A stretch of 45,643 nucleotides of DNA from Halanaerobiales bacterium (GTDB taxonomy: Bacteria > Bacillota > Halanaerobiia > Halanaerobiales > DTU029). The notes beneath the pieces were generated by a model, which saw only the letters and a list, made by a program, of their open reading frames with translations, ran no database searches and was not told the origin of the DNA. Below, one piece after another: positions 35,139 through 43,275 of this stretch (positions within the stretch are counted from its first letter, which is position 1; each line of letters opens with the position of its first letter). The stretch covers positions 1 through 45,643 of the forward strand of contig JAKSCG010000018.1 of assembly GCA_022360715.1 (NCBI GenBank), written 5' to 3'. A program made the translations under genes and the position numbers.

Positions 35139-36068
35139 TCAAAAGCTCTGATAGAAATCCCTAATGATCTTCTCCGCCGGTTTCCCCAAAACACTATATC
35201 CACCATTGGCCAGAGCCTGGTTTTGCTCATCAAGCAAGGTAGACCAGTCCCATAAGCCAAAGCCTTTAATCCAGGTTTTATCTTTCGTTTTTTCAAACAT
35301 AGTTTGATAATAACTGGCCTGCTCGTCTAAATTTACCGCTCCGATCAGGTCCCATTTATTAGGCAGCAACGCTGAACCGCTTCGACTTGGGCAGCCTGCT
35401 TCGGCAAAAAAGAAGGGTTTATTGTGTTTGGTGACTACTTTTTCAATTCTGCTCAATTGCTGTTCCCAATCATTAATCGGATAATAACCGCTGGAGGAGA
35501 GCACATCAACCGCATCCCACCAGTTTATCCGGTCTTCCTGGTATTTATCGGTATTATAGGAAATTAAACCCCGGTAATGCTTCCTGACCACAGATAGGAG
35601 GTTCCGCCATTCTTGTTCACGGTGTTCAGACTGCACCATTTCACAGCCGACAATTAACATCTTACACTGCGTAAGCTCAGCAAGTCGGGCATAGTGAGCT
35701 TGATAAAGGGTATAGCTGGCAAACCATTCGGACCACTTAGGCTCACAGGGCACATCATGCTCAAAGAAATTAATAAAGGCCCGCCAGGTACCATTTCTCA
35801 CGTTAACCATCGGCTTTAAAATAACCTGTAATCCGAGTGATTGGGCATAATTAATCATCGCGATCAATTCATGATCACTGACCATATGTGCTCCGGTATA
35901 ATCTATCTCCACCGATTGGGCCGTATCCTGTAATGCGGCCAAGGCTATAATCACTGTATTAATTGCCGTTCTATCTTTTAGTAATTGTAAGGATTTTTTT
36001 GCGGCCGGCTTTAAAAAATCCCCCTTTTTGCTATCGAATCCATAAGTAAAACCCTTAATATAATCCAT
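35139..36068 (-). CDS. GH113-like cytoplasmic beta-mannanase/mannosidase
   Basis: A 309-aa TIM-barrel hydrolase without signal peptide. The acid/base E143 (VGCEMVQSE) and nucleophile E223 (FFAEAGCPS) are 80 residues apart, the same distance as the catalytic pair E151/E231 that I recall for the GH113 mannanase of Alicyclobacillus. ILKPMVNVRNGTWRAFI is a further GH113-like motif. It probably shortens imported manno-oligosaccharides inside the cell before GH130 acts. It lies 20 bp downstream of GH130 and 24 bp upstream of GH5 in one operon. Confidence 0.82.
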   Translation of the reverse strand: MDYIKGFTYGFDSKKGDFLKPAAKKSLQLLKDRTAINTVIIALAALQDTAQSVEIDYTGAHMVSDHELIAMINYAQSLGLQVILKPMVNVRNGTWRAFINFFEHDVPCEPKWSEWFASYTLYQAHYARLAELTQCKMLIVGCEMVQSEHREQEWRNLLSVVRKHYRGLISYNTDKYQEDRINWWDAVDVLSSSGYYPINDWEQQLSRIEKVVTKHNKPFFFAEAGCPSRSGSALLPNKWDLIGAVNLDEQASYYQTMFEKTKDKTWIKGFGLWDWSTLLDEQNQALANGGYSVLGKPAEKIIRDFYQSF

Positions 36069-36088
36069 AGTTTTATCCTCACTTTAAA

Positions 36089-37111
36089 TTAAATCCTGCC
36101 CAATAATTGGTCTTCGCCGACTTCTTCATGGGTTTCGATAATATAGGTTACAACCTCTTCAACAGTTGTAAAAGCTATCCCGACATAGGTATCTGCTGCC
36201 CCATAGTAAATCGCGATCTTTCCTGTCCCGGCATCATGCAAGGTAGCACAAGGAAAAATAACATTTCCGACAAACCCTCTCTCTTCATACCACTCTTCCG
36301 GGGTTAATAAATAATTAGCCGACCTGTATTTCACCCTGGATGGTTGATCCTGATCCAGGATAACTCCCCCCATGCTGTAAACATATCCGTTACAGGTCTG
36401 GGTAACCCCATGATAGAACATTAACCAGCCTACTGTTGTCTCAATCGGAGCCGGGCCGCCACCGATCTTTAAGGACTGCCACCAGCCCTGGCCACCTTTA
36501 CTCATCACCTGTTTATGGTTTCCCCAATAACTTAAATCCGGACTCTCACTGATAAAAATATCGCCAAAAGGGGTATGACCTTGGTCACTTGGTCGGGAAA
36601 GCATGATAAATTTATCATTAATTTTCCTGGGAAATAATACCCCGTTACGATTAAAGGGTAAAAAAGGATTTTCTACACGGACAAATCTTTTAAAATCATC
36701 GGTTTTGGCCAGTCCGATCGACGCTCCGAAAAAATCCGTACACCAGATGATATAAAATGTATTATCAATTTTAATTAAACGGGGGTCATAAGCATACCGC
36801 GGTTGGTATGGTTGATTATTTTCATCAACAAAGGCAATTCTCTCTTCTTCAATTTCCCAGTTGACCCCATCATCACTCCAACCTAAATGCAAATGGGGCC
36901 GGCCGTTAATTGTTTCTGCCCGGAAAACACCAACAAATTTATCGGCTAACGGAGCCACTGCACTATTAAAAATCCTGGCAACACCTTTCACCGGATTTCT
37001 TTTGATAATTGGGTTATCCGAAGAGCGCCATACCGGTCCGGCCAGTCCTGCCGGTTTATCCTGCCAGGGTATATTGCTTAGTTTTTCAGCTATAATTCTA
37101 ATTTTTTCCAT
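36089..37111 (-). CDS. GH130-family beta-mannoside phosphorylase
   Basis: A 340-aa five-bladed beta-propeller enzyme, cytoplasmic. GH130 members cleave beta-1,4-mannosides with phosphate, giving alpha-mannose 1-phosphate. Visible: the general acid Asp109 in YDPRL, FRAETINGRPHLHLGWSDDGVNWE, LSRPSDQGHTPFGDIFISESPDL, and YGAADTYVGIAFTT near the end. Some GH130 members are hydrolases; the presence of phosphate-binding residues was not tested. ATG with AAAGGAG. It follows the MalG-type permease by 36 bp, so import and intracellular cleavage are linked. Confidence 0.92.
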   Translation of the reverse strand: MEKIRIIAEKLSNIPWQDKPAGLAGPVWRSSDNPIIKRNPVKGVARIFNSAVAPLADKFVGVFRAETINGRPHLHLGWSDDGVNWEIEEERIAFVDENNQPYQPRYAYDPRLIKIDNTFYIIWCTDFFGASIGLAKTDDFKRFVRVENPFLPFNRNGVLFPRKINDKFIMLSRPSDQGHTPFGDIFISESPDLSYWGNHKQVMSKGGQGWWQSLKIGGGPAPIETTVGWLMFYHGVTQTCNGYVYSMGGVILDQDQPSRVKYRSANYLLTPEEWYEERGFVGNVIFPCATLHDAGTGKIAIYYGAADTYVGIAFTTVEEVVTYIIETHEEVGEDQLLGRI

Positions 37112-37147
37112 TATATTATCTCCTTTTTCGAATATTTATCTCTGATT

Positions 37148-37981
37148 CTAATCAACTGATCCCTGAGTAAAACCATTATAGACATATTTTTGTAAAGCTA
37201 AAAACAAGATCAATGTCGGTATTATTGCAATAATAATCCCGGCACAGATTACTCCCCACTGCGAACCATAAGGTCCCTTAAACTTAAATAAAGCAGTAGA
37301 TACAACCTGTAAATCTTTTCTGGGCATGTAGAGGAAGGGTAAATAAAAATTGTTATAGATCCCTACCCCTTTAATTATTAAAATTGTAGTGATCGCCGGT
37401 TTAAGCAAAGGCAAGATAATTCGGCTATAGATTGTTAAATAAGAAGCACCATCCAACATAGCGGATTCATCTAAAGATACCGGTATGCTATTGATAAATT
37501 GCATAAAGATATATACTGCGATAATATCTGTCCCTAAATATAACAAAATAGTAGCCAGTCGGGTATTATACACCCCTAAGCGATTGATAATCTGAAAGGT
37601 CGCAACCTGGGTAGTTATACCGGGAATCAAAGTCGCCAACAAAAAAGCCCCCAGGATCAGGTTGCGTGTTCTAAAAGTAAACCTGCTTAAAACAAAAGCA
37701 ACCATTGTTCCAATTATAATCGCCCCAGTAATCGCCACAAATAATATTATAAAAGTATTTAAAAAACCTAATAACATATTACCGTCGACAAATGCTTTTT
37801 GGTAGTTGGCAAGATTTAAGAAACTCTCCGGCAAGGCTAAAGCCCCGGAGCGACCATATTCTTCCGATGTTTTAAACGATGCAAAGAAGACCACGATGAT
37901 CGGAATTATGATGGCAAACGAACCTAGTAACAAAGTTAAATATTTTAATAGCTTAAAAATAACATATTTGGCTTTTGGCAT
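37148..37981 (-). CDS. Sugar ABC transporter permease, MalG type (CUT1)
   Basis: Membrane subunit, 277 aa, six hydrophobic segments. EAA loop DESAMLDGASYLTIYSRIILPLLKPA. N-terminal pattern SFKTSEEYGRSGALALPESFLNLANYQKAF is typical. I start at the ATG at 37981, where GGGAGG precedes it and the MalF stop is 1 bp away; the longer frame overlaps MalF. Probably imports manno-oligosaccharides. No ATPase gene is nearby. Confidence 0.93.
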   Translation of the reverse strand: MPKAKYVIFKLLKYLTLLLGSFAIIIPIIVVFFASFKTSEEYGRSGALALPESFLNLANYQKAFVDGNMLLGFLNTFIILFVAITGAIIIGTMVAFVLSRFTFRTRNLILGAFLLATLIPGITTQVATFQIINRLGVYNTRLATILLYLGTDIIAVYIFMQFINSIPVSLDESAMLDGASYLTIYSRIILPLLKPAITTILIIKGVGIYNNFYLPFLYMPRKDLQVVSTALFKFKGPYGSQWGVICAGIIIAIIPTLILFLALQKYVYNGFTQGSVD

Positions 37982-37982
37982 C

Positions 37983-38867
37983 TTACGCCTCCCTTTCTTT
38001 AAAGAGTTTGCGCTGGGCAATTGTTACGATAATAACAAATGCCAAGAGGACAACTGCCATGGCCGAGGCCAGACCAAACTTCTGATGTTTAAAAGCAGTA
38101 TCGACAGTTTGAATGACAAAGGTTTTACTACCATTTGCTCCCCCGGTCATAATATAGGGGATATCAAAGACATTAATCGCCCCCTTAATTGCTAAAATCA
38201 GATTTAATTCGATAATTCTTTTGATACTCGGCCAGATAATATATCTAAACTGATGCCAGCGATTAGCTCCATCTATTTCGGCAGCTTCATAGATCTCGCC
38301 GGGAATTGATTGAATAGAACCCAGGAAGACAATAAAGTTAAAGCCCATATAGGTCCAGACCGATGTCGCGGCCAACGAGACATTAATCAGTCTAATATTT
38401 TGAAGCCAGAGCTGGGTAAACTGTTCTAACCCTAAGAAGGCCAGCAGGGAATCCAGAGTGCCGTCCGGTCGAAAAAAGTAAAGAAATATAAAGCCGATCG
38501 CTACACCATTCATTAATGAAGGAAAGAATAAGACACCTTTAAAAAAATTTTTTCCCATAATCTTAAAATTTAAGATGGTCGCAAAATATAATGCTAATCC
38601 CAATTGGACAAAAGATGCCACAAAATAATATGAGCTGACCTTAAAAACGGAAAAATACTCCGGATAGGTAAAAATTTTAATGTAGTTTTCCAGCCCAACA
38701 AATATTTTATATTTACTAAATCCGTTCCACTCCAAAAAACTATAATAAAACATATTGATCATCGGCAAGAAAGAAAAGGTAAATAATAAAACTAATGGTA
38801 CAATTAAAAATAAAAAAATAATTATTTTTTTTTGCTGCCGGTATGTTAGATTAGAAAATCCAAACAT
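37983..38867 (-). CDS. Sugar ABC transporter permease, MalF type (CUT1)
   Basis: Membrane subunit, 294 aa with about six hydrophobic segments. Markers are the first membrane helix IIIFLFLIVPLVLLFTFSFLP, NPSFYSFLEWNG-like start of the periplasmic loop, EAA loop YEAAEIDGANRWHQFRYIIWPSIKR, and IMTGGANGSKTFVIQT. The ATG has CGGAGGTG upstream. Co-translated with the MalG-type subunit. It is separated from the binding-protein gene by a strong hairpin. Confidence 0.93.
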   Translation of the reverse strand: MFGFSNLTYRQQKKIIIFLFLIVPLVLLFTFSFLPMINMFYYSFLEWNGFSKYKIFVGLENYIKIFTYPEYFSVFKVSSYYFVASFVQLGLALYFATILNFKIMGKNFFKGVLFFPSLMNGVAIGFIFLYFFRPDGTLDSLLAFLGLEQFTQLWLQNIRLINVSLAATSVWTYMGFNFIVFLGSIQSIPGEIYEAAEIDGANRWHQFRYIIWPSIKRIIELNLILAIKGAINVFDIPYIMTGGANGSKTFVIQTVDTAFKHQKFGLASAMAVVLLAFVIIVTIAQRKLFKEREA

Positions 38868-38910
38868 TAATACACCTCCGAAACCAAAGTTAGCAATTCA
38901 ATCATCCTAC

Positions 38911-38952
38911 TTAATTAAAGGGAAAGCGCAGCAGCCCTTTCCCTTTAATTAA
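38911..38952 (-). other. Perfect 16-bp hairpin between binding-protein and permease genes
   Basis: Arms TTAATTAAAGGGAAAG (38911-38926) and CTTTCCCTTTAATTAA (38937-38952), 16 of 16 pairing, 10-nt loop. No strong T run follows on the minus strand, so it likely stabilises the binding-protein mRNA or causes partial termination. Confidence 0.75.
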
Positions 38953-38978
38953 ATTACCTTATATACTGTCTTAATCCC

Positions 38979-40277
38979 TTATTTTTTCATGATCTTAGCC
39001 CGGGCTTTAGCCCATTTTCGGTTTAAATCATTCATGATATCGTCAAAAGACTCATTTCTGTTACCTAAGGCGGCTTCAATAATCCGTTGCTTATAATCTG
39101 GTTGCCAGAATCCAATCTCACTCTCATGATCAATCGCATCCAATATCCCTTGCTCATCGTCCGGTGCCGGGTTATTACCAATTAATTTAACACCGAGTTC
39201 TTGATAAGCCGATAAGGTTGTCGGGAATCCGCCACCAATAAACGATGGTATCCCCCCTTGATCAATTGCAAAACCGGATTCATTAATAAACCAATACATC
39301 CAGGCGCGGGCTGCGTCTTTATTTTTAGTGTGTTTATTAATTGCTATGTTATAATCTCCACCGCTGGCCGCATAGACATTTCCGTCTTTATTTGTATAGG
39401 GGAAAGGCATATAGCCAACATCAGCCGGGTTTGCTGCCATTTGTTGCGCCTGAACAATTGACCATGACCCCAGTACCATCGCCCCTACCTTACCATTAGC
39501 GATCCAGTGTTTCGATGATTCCCAATCGGTGGTCATCGGGTCGCGTTCAATTAAGCCTTCTTTTACCAGGTCATACAATAACTTATAGACAATATAATGT
39601 GGTTTACCGGCTGCAAACGGTTCATCGTCATGGATCATGCCGTTAACATAGTCAGGATCACCGGCAACTGAAGTCCGATGTGATTCCCATTGGTTCATCG
39701 GCCAGCCTCCCGCATAATTAGTGTAATACGGTATGGCCTCGGTATTTTCTTTTATTTTTTTCATTGCAGTCAGGAAATCTTCCGGTGTTTTTGGTATTTC
39801 CTGGATTCCGGCCTCTTGAAATACCTTTTTATTATAGAGAATACCCTGGGCATTAACTGCCACCGGAATACCATAAGAAATTCCATTGTATGCTTTATCA
39901 TCGGTAAATAAGTATTTTTTGTTTAATTCAACATAAGTGCCCAGTGGCAGAAAGAAGTCTGGCAAATCCCGGACCGGAATATCATTGGGAATTAACAGGA
40001 CATCACCATAGTCTTTAGTATTCATCCGAATTTTAACCTGGCCGGAATAATCGGTCATTGCTTCAAATTCTACTTTTACATTAGGATAAATTTTGTTAAA
40101 CTCCCGTTTATATTCCTGGAAGTCGGTATCAACGATATCTGTCCTATTCGTTAATACTGTAATCCTACCTTTAACTGCTTCATTGACTTCACTGGCAGCT
40201 ACCTGATTACTATCTCCCCCTACCAATCCCAAGACTACTAACATAAGGATTAAAACTGATGATAAAATCTTTTTCAT
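38979..40277 (-). CDS. Sugar ABC transporter substrate-binding protein (family 1, CUT1)
   Basis: Receptor of the region C importer, 432 aa. The signal peptide is MKKILSSVLILMLVVLGLVGG with no lipobox cysteine. SBP_bac_1 features: FKREFNKIYPNVKVEFEAMTDYSGQVKIRMN, LYNKKVFQEAGIQEIPKTPEDFLTAMKKI, and AARAWMYWFINESGFA. The ribosome site AAAGG sits close to the ATG, with a GGGGG further upstream. It has its own consensus promoter and is the first gene of the operon containing GH130, GH113 and GH5, so mannan-derived oligosaccharides are the probable ligand. Confidence 0.92.
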   Translation of the reverse strand: MKKILSSVLILMLVVLGLVGGDSNQVAASEVNEAVKGRITVLTNRTDIVDTDFQEYKREFNKIYPNVKVEFEAMTDYSGQVKIRMNTKDYGDVLLIPNDIPVRDLPDFFLPLGTYVELNKKYLFTDDKAYNGISYGIPVAVNAQGILYNKKVFQEAGIQEIPKTPEDFLTAMKKIKENTEAIPYYTNYAGGWPMNQWESHRTSVAGDPDYVNGMIHDDEPFAAGKPHYIVYKLLYDLVKEGLIERDPMTTDWESSKHWIANGKVGAMVLGSWSIVQAQQMAANPADVGYMPFPYTNKDGNVYAASGGDYNIAINKHTKNKDAARAWMYWFINESGFAIDQGGIPSFIGGGFPTTLSAYQELGVKLIGNNPAPDDEQGILDAIDHESEIGFWQPDYKQRIIEAALGNRNESFDDIMNDLNRKWAKARAKIMKK

Positions 40278-40313
40278 TTCCTTTCAATACCCCCTTAAAA
40301 TTATTAAGTAACT

Positions 40314-40323
40314 TTATCGGTTA
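40314..40323 (+). promoter_or_regulatory. Putative LacI-type operator at the mannan operon
   Basis: TTATCGGTTA, differing at one position from the element TTACCGGTTA upstream of the LacI gene. Both start a few bases downstream of the predicted transcription start. Confidence 0.5.
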
Positions 40324-40335
40324 GGTTACAAATCA

Positions 40336-40364
40336 ATTATAGCCGATCACTGGTCTTTTGTCAA
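40336..40364 (-). promoter_or_regulatory. Consensus promoter of the mannan operon
   Basis: TTGACA (40359-40364), 17-bp spacer, TATAAT (40336-40341) on the minus strand. Both hexamers match the sigma-A consensus exactly. The start point is near 40330, giving a leader of about 50 nt. Confidence 0.85.
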
Positions 40365-40455
40365 GAAAATACCTGTTTTATCCGGGACTTTGTTATTGTT
40401 AAAATAGAGTACAAAAAGGGAGAAAAGATTATTAGGAGTTGAGTAGTTAGCGGGG

Positions 40456-41862
40456 CTAATATTCGGCAGCTTTATTGCGATTTCGATAGCCGCTTTCCTG
40501 TAGCTTGATAATCATCCGCCATCTCATCTCTGATAAAATATCCTGATACTGCTGGTCATTAACTAAATTATAAAATTCATCAGGGTCTTGCTTCAGGTCG
40601 TAAAGGATTTGATTGCCCTCTGTATCGGAATAATATTTATATCTTGTTGTCCTGATTGTTGTCCCGCGATATCCGGTTGGGTTAAACATATCGGTTATAA
40701 TTACATCTTTATGTTCTGTTGTCCGCTCTTCAATCAGTCCACGCAAACTCATCCCTTGAAAAGAGCCGGGTTGCTGAATTCCGCAATAATCGAGGATAGT
40801 AGGTGCAATATCTACCGCTTCAACCAGGTTACTCACCACTTTGCGACTGGAAATTCTCCCGGGATATCGCATAATTAAGGGAACCCTGATGATCACATCA
40901 TGGCCGGGCCAGCCTTTTTGAATTCGACCATGATCACCTAAATATTCACCGTGATCAGATGTAAAGATAATTAAGGTGTGCTCAGCCAGGCCCAATTGCT
41001 CCAACTTATTCAGGATCTTACCTACACATTGATCGACATGGCTTACCAACGCCAAATAATAAGCAATTACTTTCTTCCAATCCGCTGGCGCTACATCCTG
41101 TAAAAAAGGGAGGGGTTGATCATGCAAGCCCATTTTGGGAAGGGGGATTTGCTCTAAATCATAGAGATCAACAAATTTCTGGGGGGGATTAAGGGGGGGA
41201 TGGGGGGCATAAAATCCGGCCACGGCAAAGAATCGCTCCCCTTGATGCTGTTCTAAAAACTGACATACTTCTGCCGTTACAAAAGCACTGTGGGTAAAAT
41301 TCTCATCTCCCTCAAAAAGATAGGGCTGATGTGTTTCTCGGGGGACATTACTATATGCCGGATGATGATAGTTAACTGCGGCCGGAGGTAATGATGTTCT
41401 AATCTTGGCCAGCATTGCCCTGTCCTGTCCTTCCACCCATTTAGTATAGGCATCATCATAACAACCGGGTTCATCTGAATTAATCAGGGTATCAAAGCCA
41501 TATCCGGGATATGGATCACGATGCTGGCGACTAACATGTGGGGTAAAATGTAGTTTCCCGATGTTGGCAGTATGGTAGCCATAAGGCTTAAGTACCTGAT
41601 GCAGAAGCAATTCCCCTTCCGGCAGCGGAATTCCATTGCTTCCAATCCCCAGTTGCCCGGGGTATTGGCTCGTTAACATCGACATCCGACTCGGCATACA
41701 AACCGGATTTTGGACATAATGATGTTCAAATAGCACTCCTTCCCGAGCTAATTTATCGAGATGCGGTGTCCGGGCAATTTTATTTCCATAACATCTTAAG
41801 CTATCAAAGCGTTGTTGATCAGTATAAATCATTAAAACATTCGGTCTGTTTAAACCCTCCAT
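40456..41862 (-). CDS. Type I (formylglycine) sulfatase, Cys-type, cytoplasmic
   Basis: Third sulfatase of the window, 468 aa, family S1. Activation motif C55-M-P-S-R59; metal ligands Asp15 in MIYTDQQRFD and the pair in IIFTSDHGEYLGDHG; AGFYAPHPPLNPP resembles sulfatases acting on sugars. No signal peptide. The ATG has AAAGGAGG upstream. It lies 39 bp after the LacI-type gene and just upstream of the mannan operon, but is not next to the maturase, so it must rely on the maturase in region A or another copy elsewhere. Probably removes sulfate from imported mannan fragments; the exact substrate is unknown. Confidence 0.92.
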   Translation of the reverse strand: MEGLNRPNVLMIYTDQQRFDSLRCYGNKIARTPHLDKLAREGVLFEHHYVQNPVCMPSRMSMLTSQYPGQLGIGSNGIPLPEGELLLHQVLKPYGYHTANIGKLHFTPHVSRQHRDPYPGYGFDTLINSDEPGCYDDAYTKWVEGQDRAMLAKIRTSLPPAAVNYHHPAYSNVPRETHQPYLFEGDENFTHSAFVTAEVCQFLEQHQGERFFAVAGFYAPHPPLNPPQKFVDLYDLEQIPLPKMGLHDQPLPFLQDVAPADWKKVIAYYLALVSHVDQCVGKILNKLEQLGLAEHTLIIFTSDHGEYLGDHGRIQKGWPGHDVIIRVPLIMRYPGRISSRKVVSNLVEAVDIAPTILDYCGIQQPGSFQGMSLRGLIEERTTEHKDVIITDMFNPTGYRGTTIRTTRYKYYSDTEGNQILYDLKQDPDEFYNLVNDQQYQDILSEMRWRMIIKLQESGYRNRNKAAEY

Positions 41863-41901
41863 TACAATACCTCCTTTAGCCGGGACTAATCTTCGACATG
41901 T

Positions 41902-42906
41902 TTAGATAGTTTTTACCGAGTCGCGATAGATAATCTTCCCTTTGATTAAAACCCGCCCGTATTTTTTATTCCCATCAGTCACCTTTTCAATCATATACCT
42001 GACAACTGTATTGGCCATTTCTTTGATATTGACCTCTACCGTAGTAATTTGGGGTTCGGATATAGTAGCAAAAATATCATTATCAAACCCTACTACCGAA
42101 CAATCTTCCGGCACTTTATAACCGGATGTCTTTAATTTATTAATCAAATTATAGGCTATTTGGTCACAGTTACAGACAAAAGCGGAAGGAATTTGAGCCG
42201 GTAAAAATAAATCAATAAACTTACCGTTTTCATCACGATCATTAATAATATAATCATTATTTAAGGGAATTTGATGCTCCAGCAGCGATTTATAATAACC
42301 TAAAAATCGGTCCTGAATACTGCTGGTGGCATGAAGATTACCTACATAGGCTATCTCGCGATGCCCATTGCTGATTAAATAATTGGTTAGTTCATAAGCC
42401 CCGTAAAAATTATCGGTTATAACGGCATCGATCCCGACATGGTCGTCATAAAAATCCAGAAAAATAATCGGGATATCGATATTCTGTAATACCTCAATAT
42501 ACTTTTTACTGATTTGTCCCAGGATAATAAAACCATCTACCTTTCTTTCCAAATATATCCTCGGCAAGGCTAAACCCTTTTCCGCTTGGTCACTCAATAT
42601 ATTTAATATCCCGGAATACTCATAGGTATCTAATACCCTGGATAAGTGTTGATAAAACCCGGTATAGAAAGATTTATGATCACCGGTAAACCTTTCGGCA
42701 ATAATAACCCCGATATTAAAAGAGTGGCTGACTTTAAGGGCCCTCGCTAAGGCATTATAACGATAACCCATATCTTTAGCGGTTACCTTAATTTTCGCCT
42801 TTAATTGATCACTTACTCCTTCTTTATTATTAAGTGCCTTGGACACAGTTACTTTACTAACACCAAGTTGATTGGCAATATCCTGCATTGTAACATTATT
42901 TTTCAT
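41902..42906 (-). CDS. LacI-family transcriptional regulator
   Basis: A 334-aa sugar-responsive repressor. Residues 1-55 hold the LacI helix-turn-helix and hinge (NVTMQDIANQLGVSKVTVSKALN); the rest is a periplasmic-binding-protein-like effector domain (FLPAQIPSAFVCNCDQIAYNLINKL, VVGFDNDIFATISEPQITTVEV). The ATG at 42906 has AAGGAGG upstream; the longer frame from 42981 includes the promoter and is rejected. It is transcribed with the third sulfatase. It probably represses itself and the mannan operon through TTAYCGGTTA elements. Confidence 0.93.
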   Translation of the reverse strand: MKNNVTMQDIANQLGVSKVTVSKALNNKEGVSDQLKAKIKVTAKDMGYRYNALARALKVSHSFNIGVIIAERFTGDHKSFYTGFYQHLSRVLDTYEYSGILNILSDQAEKGLALPRIYLERKVDGFIILGQISKKYIEVLQNIDIPIIFLDFYDDHVGIDAVITDNFYGAYELTNYLISNGHREIAYVGNLHATSSIQDRFLGYYKSLLEHQIPLNNDYIINDRDENGKFIDLFLPAQIPSAFVCNCDQIAYNLINKLKTSGYKVPEDCSVVGFDNDIFATISEPQITTVEVNIKEMANTVVRYMIEKVTDGNKKYGRVLIKGKIIYRDSVKTI

Positions 42907-42930
42907 AAAGCACCTCCTTAACAAATTAAT

Positions 42931-42940
42931 TAACCGGTAA
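42931..42940 (-). promoter_or_regulatory. Putative LacI-type autoregulatory operator
   Basis: On the minus strand TTACCGGTTA, containing the palindrome ACCGGT with the central CG common for LacI-family operators. It starts about 5 bp downstream of the predicted transcription start of the LacI gene. Confidence 0.55.
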
Positions 42941-42951
42941 CCTTGAAAATT

Positions 42952-42981
42952 ATCATATCGCATTAGCTGACCTTTTGTCAA
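42952..42981 (-). promoter_or_regulatory. Promoter of the LacI-sulfatase transcript
   Basis: TTGACA (42976-42981), 18-bp spacer, TATGAT (42952-42957) on the minus strand. Confidence 0.75.
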
Positions 42982-43030
42982 ATAGCTTTTGCTACTGCTT
43001 GTTCTTTTAGTAAAATTAGCCCAAAATAAT

Positions 43031-43056
43031 AAAAAACCCGCTTTATCAAGGGGGTT
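43031..43056 (-). terminator. Terminator downstream of tRNA-His
   Basis: Stem AACCCGCTT (43035-43043) with AAGGGGGTT (43048-43056), 8 of 9 pairs and a 4-nt loop, followed on the minus strand by a T-rich run. Confidence 0.75.
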
Positions 43057-43123
43057 AACGAAGAAAATAAGTGATTATATTTTATTCAACAGATAGAAGA
43101 TTTTGAGTCCAAGTCAAAACATA

Positions 43124-43201
43124 TGGGGTGGGTGATGGGAATTGAACCCACGGCCTCAGGAGCCACAATCCTGCGCTCTTACCGACTGAGCTACACCCAC
43201 C
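43124..43201 (-). tRNA. tRNA-His, anticodon GTG
   Basis: Read on the minus strand: acceptor stem GTGGGTG/CACCCAC, D arm with GCTCAGTCGGTAAGAGC, anticodon arm CAGGA-TTGTGGC-TCCTG with anticodon GTG, T arm GTGGGTTCAATTCCCAT, and an encoded CCA end. The extra G at position -1 (43201) opposite C73 is the identity mark of histidine tRNAs. It has its own promoter and terminator. Confidence 0.97.
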
Positions 43202-43235
43202 ATAAAATTGACCTTTTTGCTGAGCTCGCCTTTAT

Positions 43236-43264
43236 ATACTAATATACTTTAAGTAAGATGTCAA
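43236..43264 (-). promoter_or_regulatory. Promoter of tRNA-His
   Basis: TTGACA (43259-43264), 17-bp spacer, TAGTAT (43236-43241) on the minus strand. The -35 box lies only 12 bp from the carbamate kinase stop codon. Confidence 0.7.
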
Positions 43265-43275
43265 GTATATTTTGT

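Noticed and set aside
40311-40327. GTAAC...GTTAC inverted repeat at the mannan operon promoter
   Set aside because: Arms are only 5 bp with a 12-bp gap; the shared TTAYCGGTTA element is a better operator candidate.
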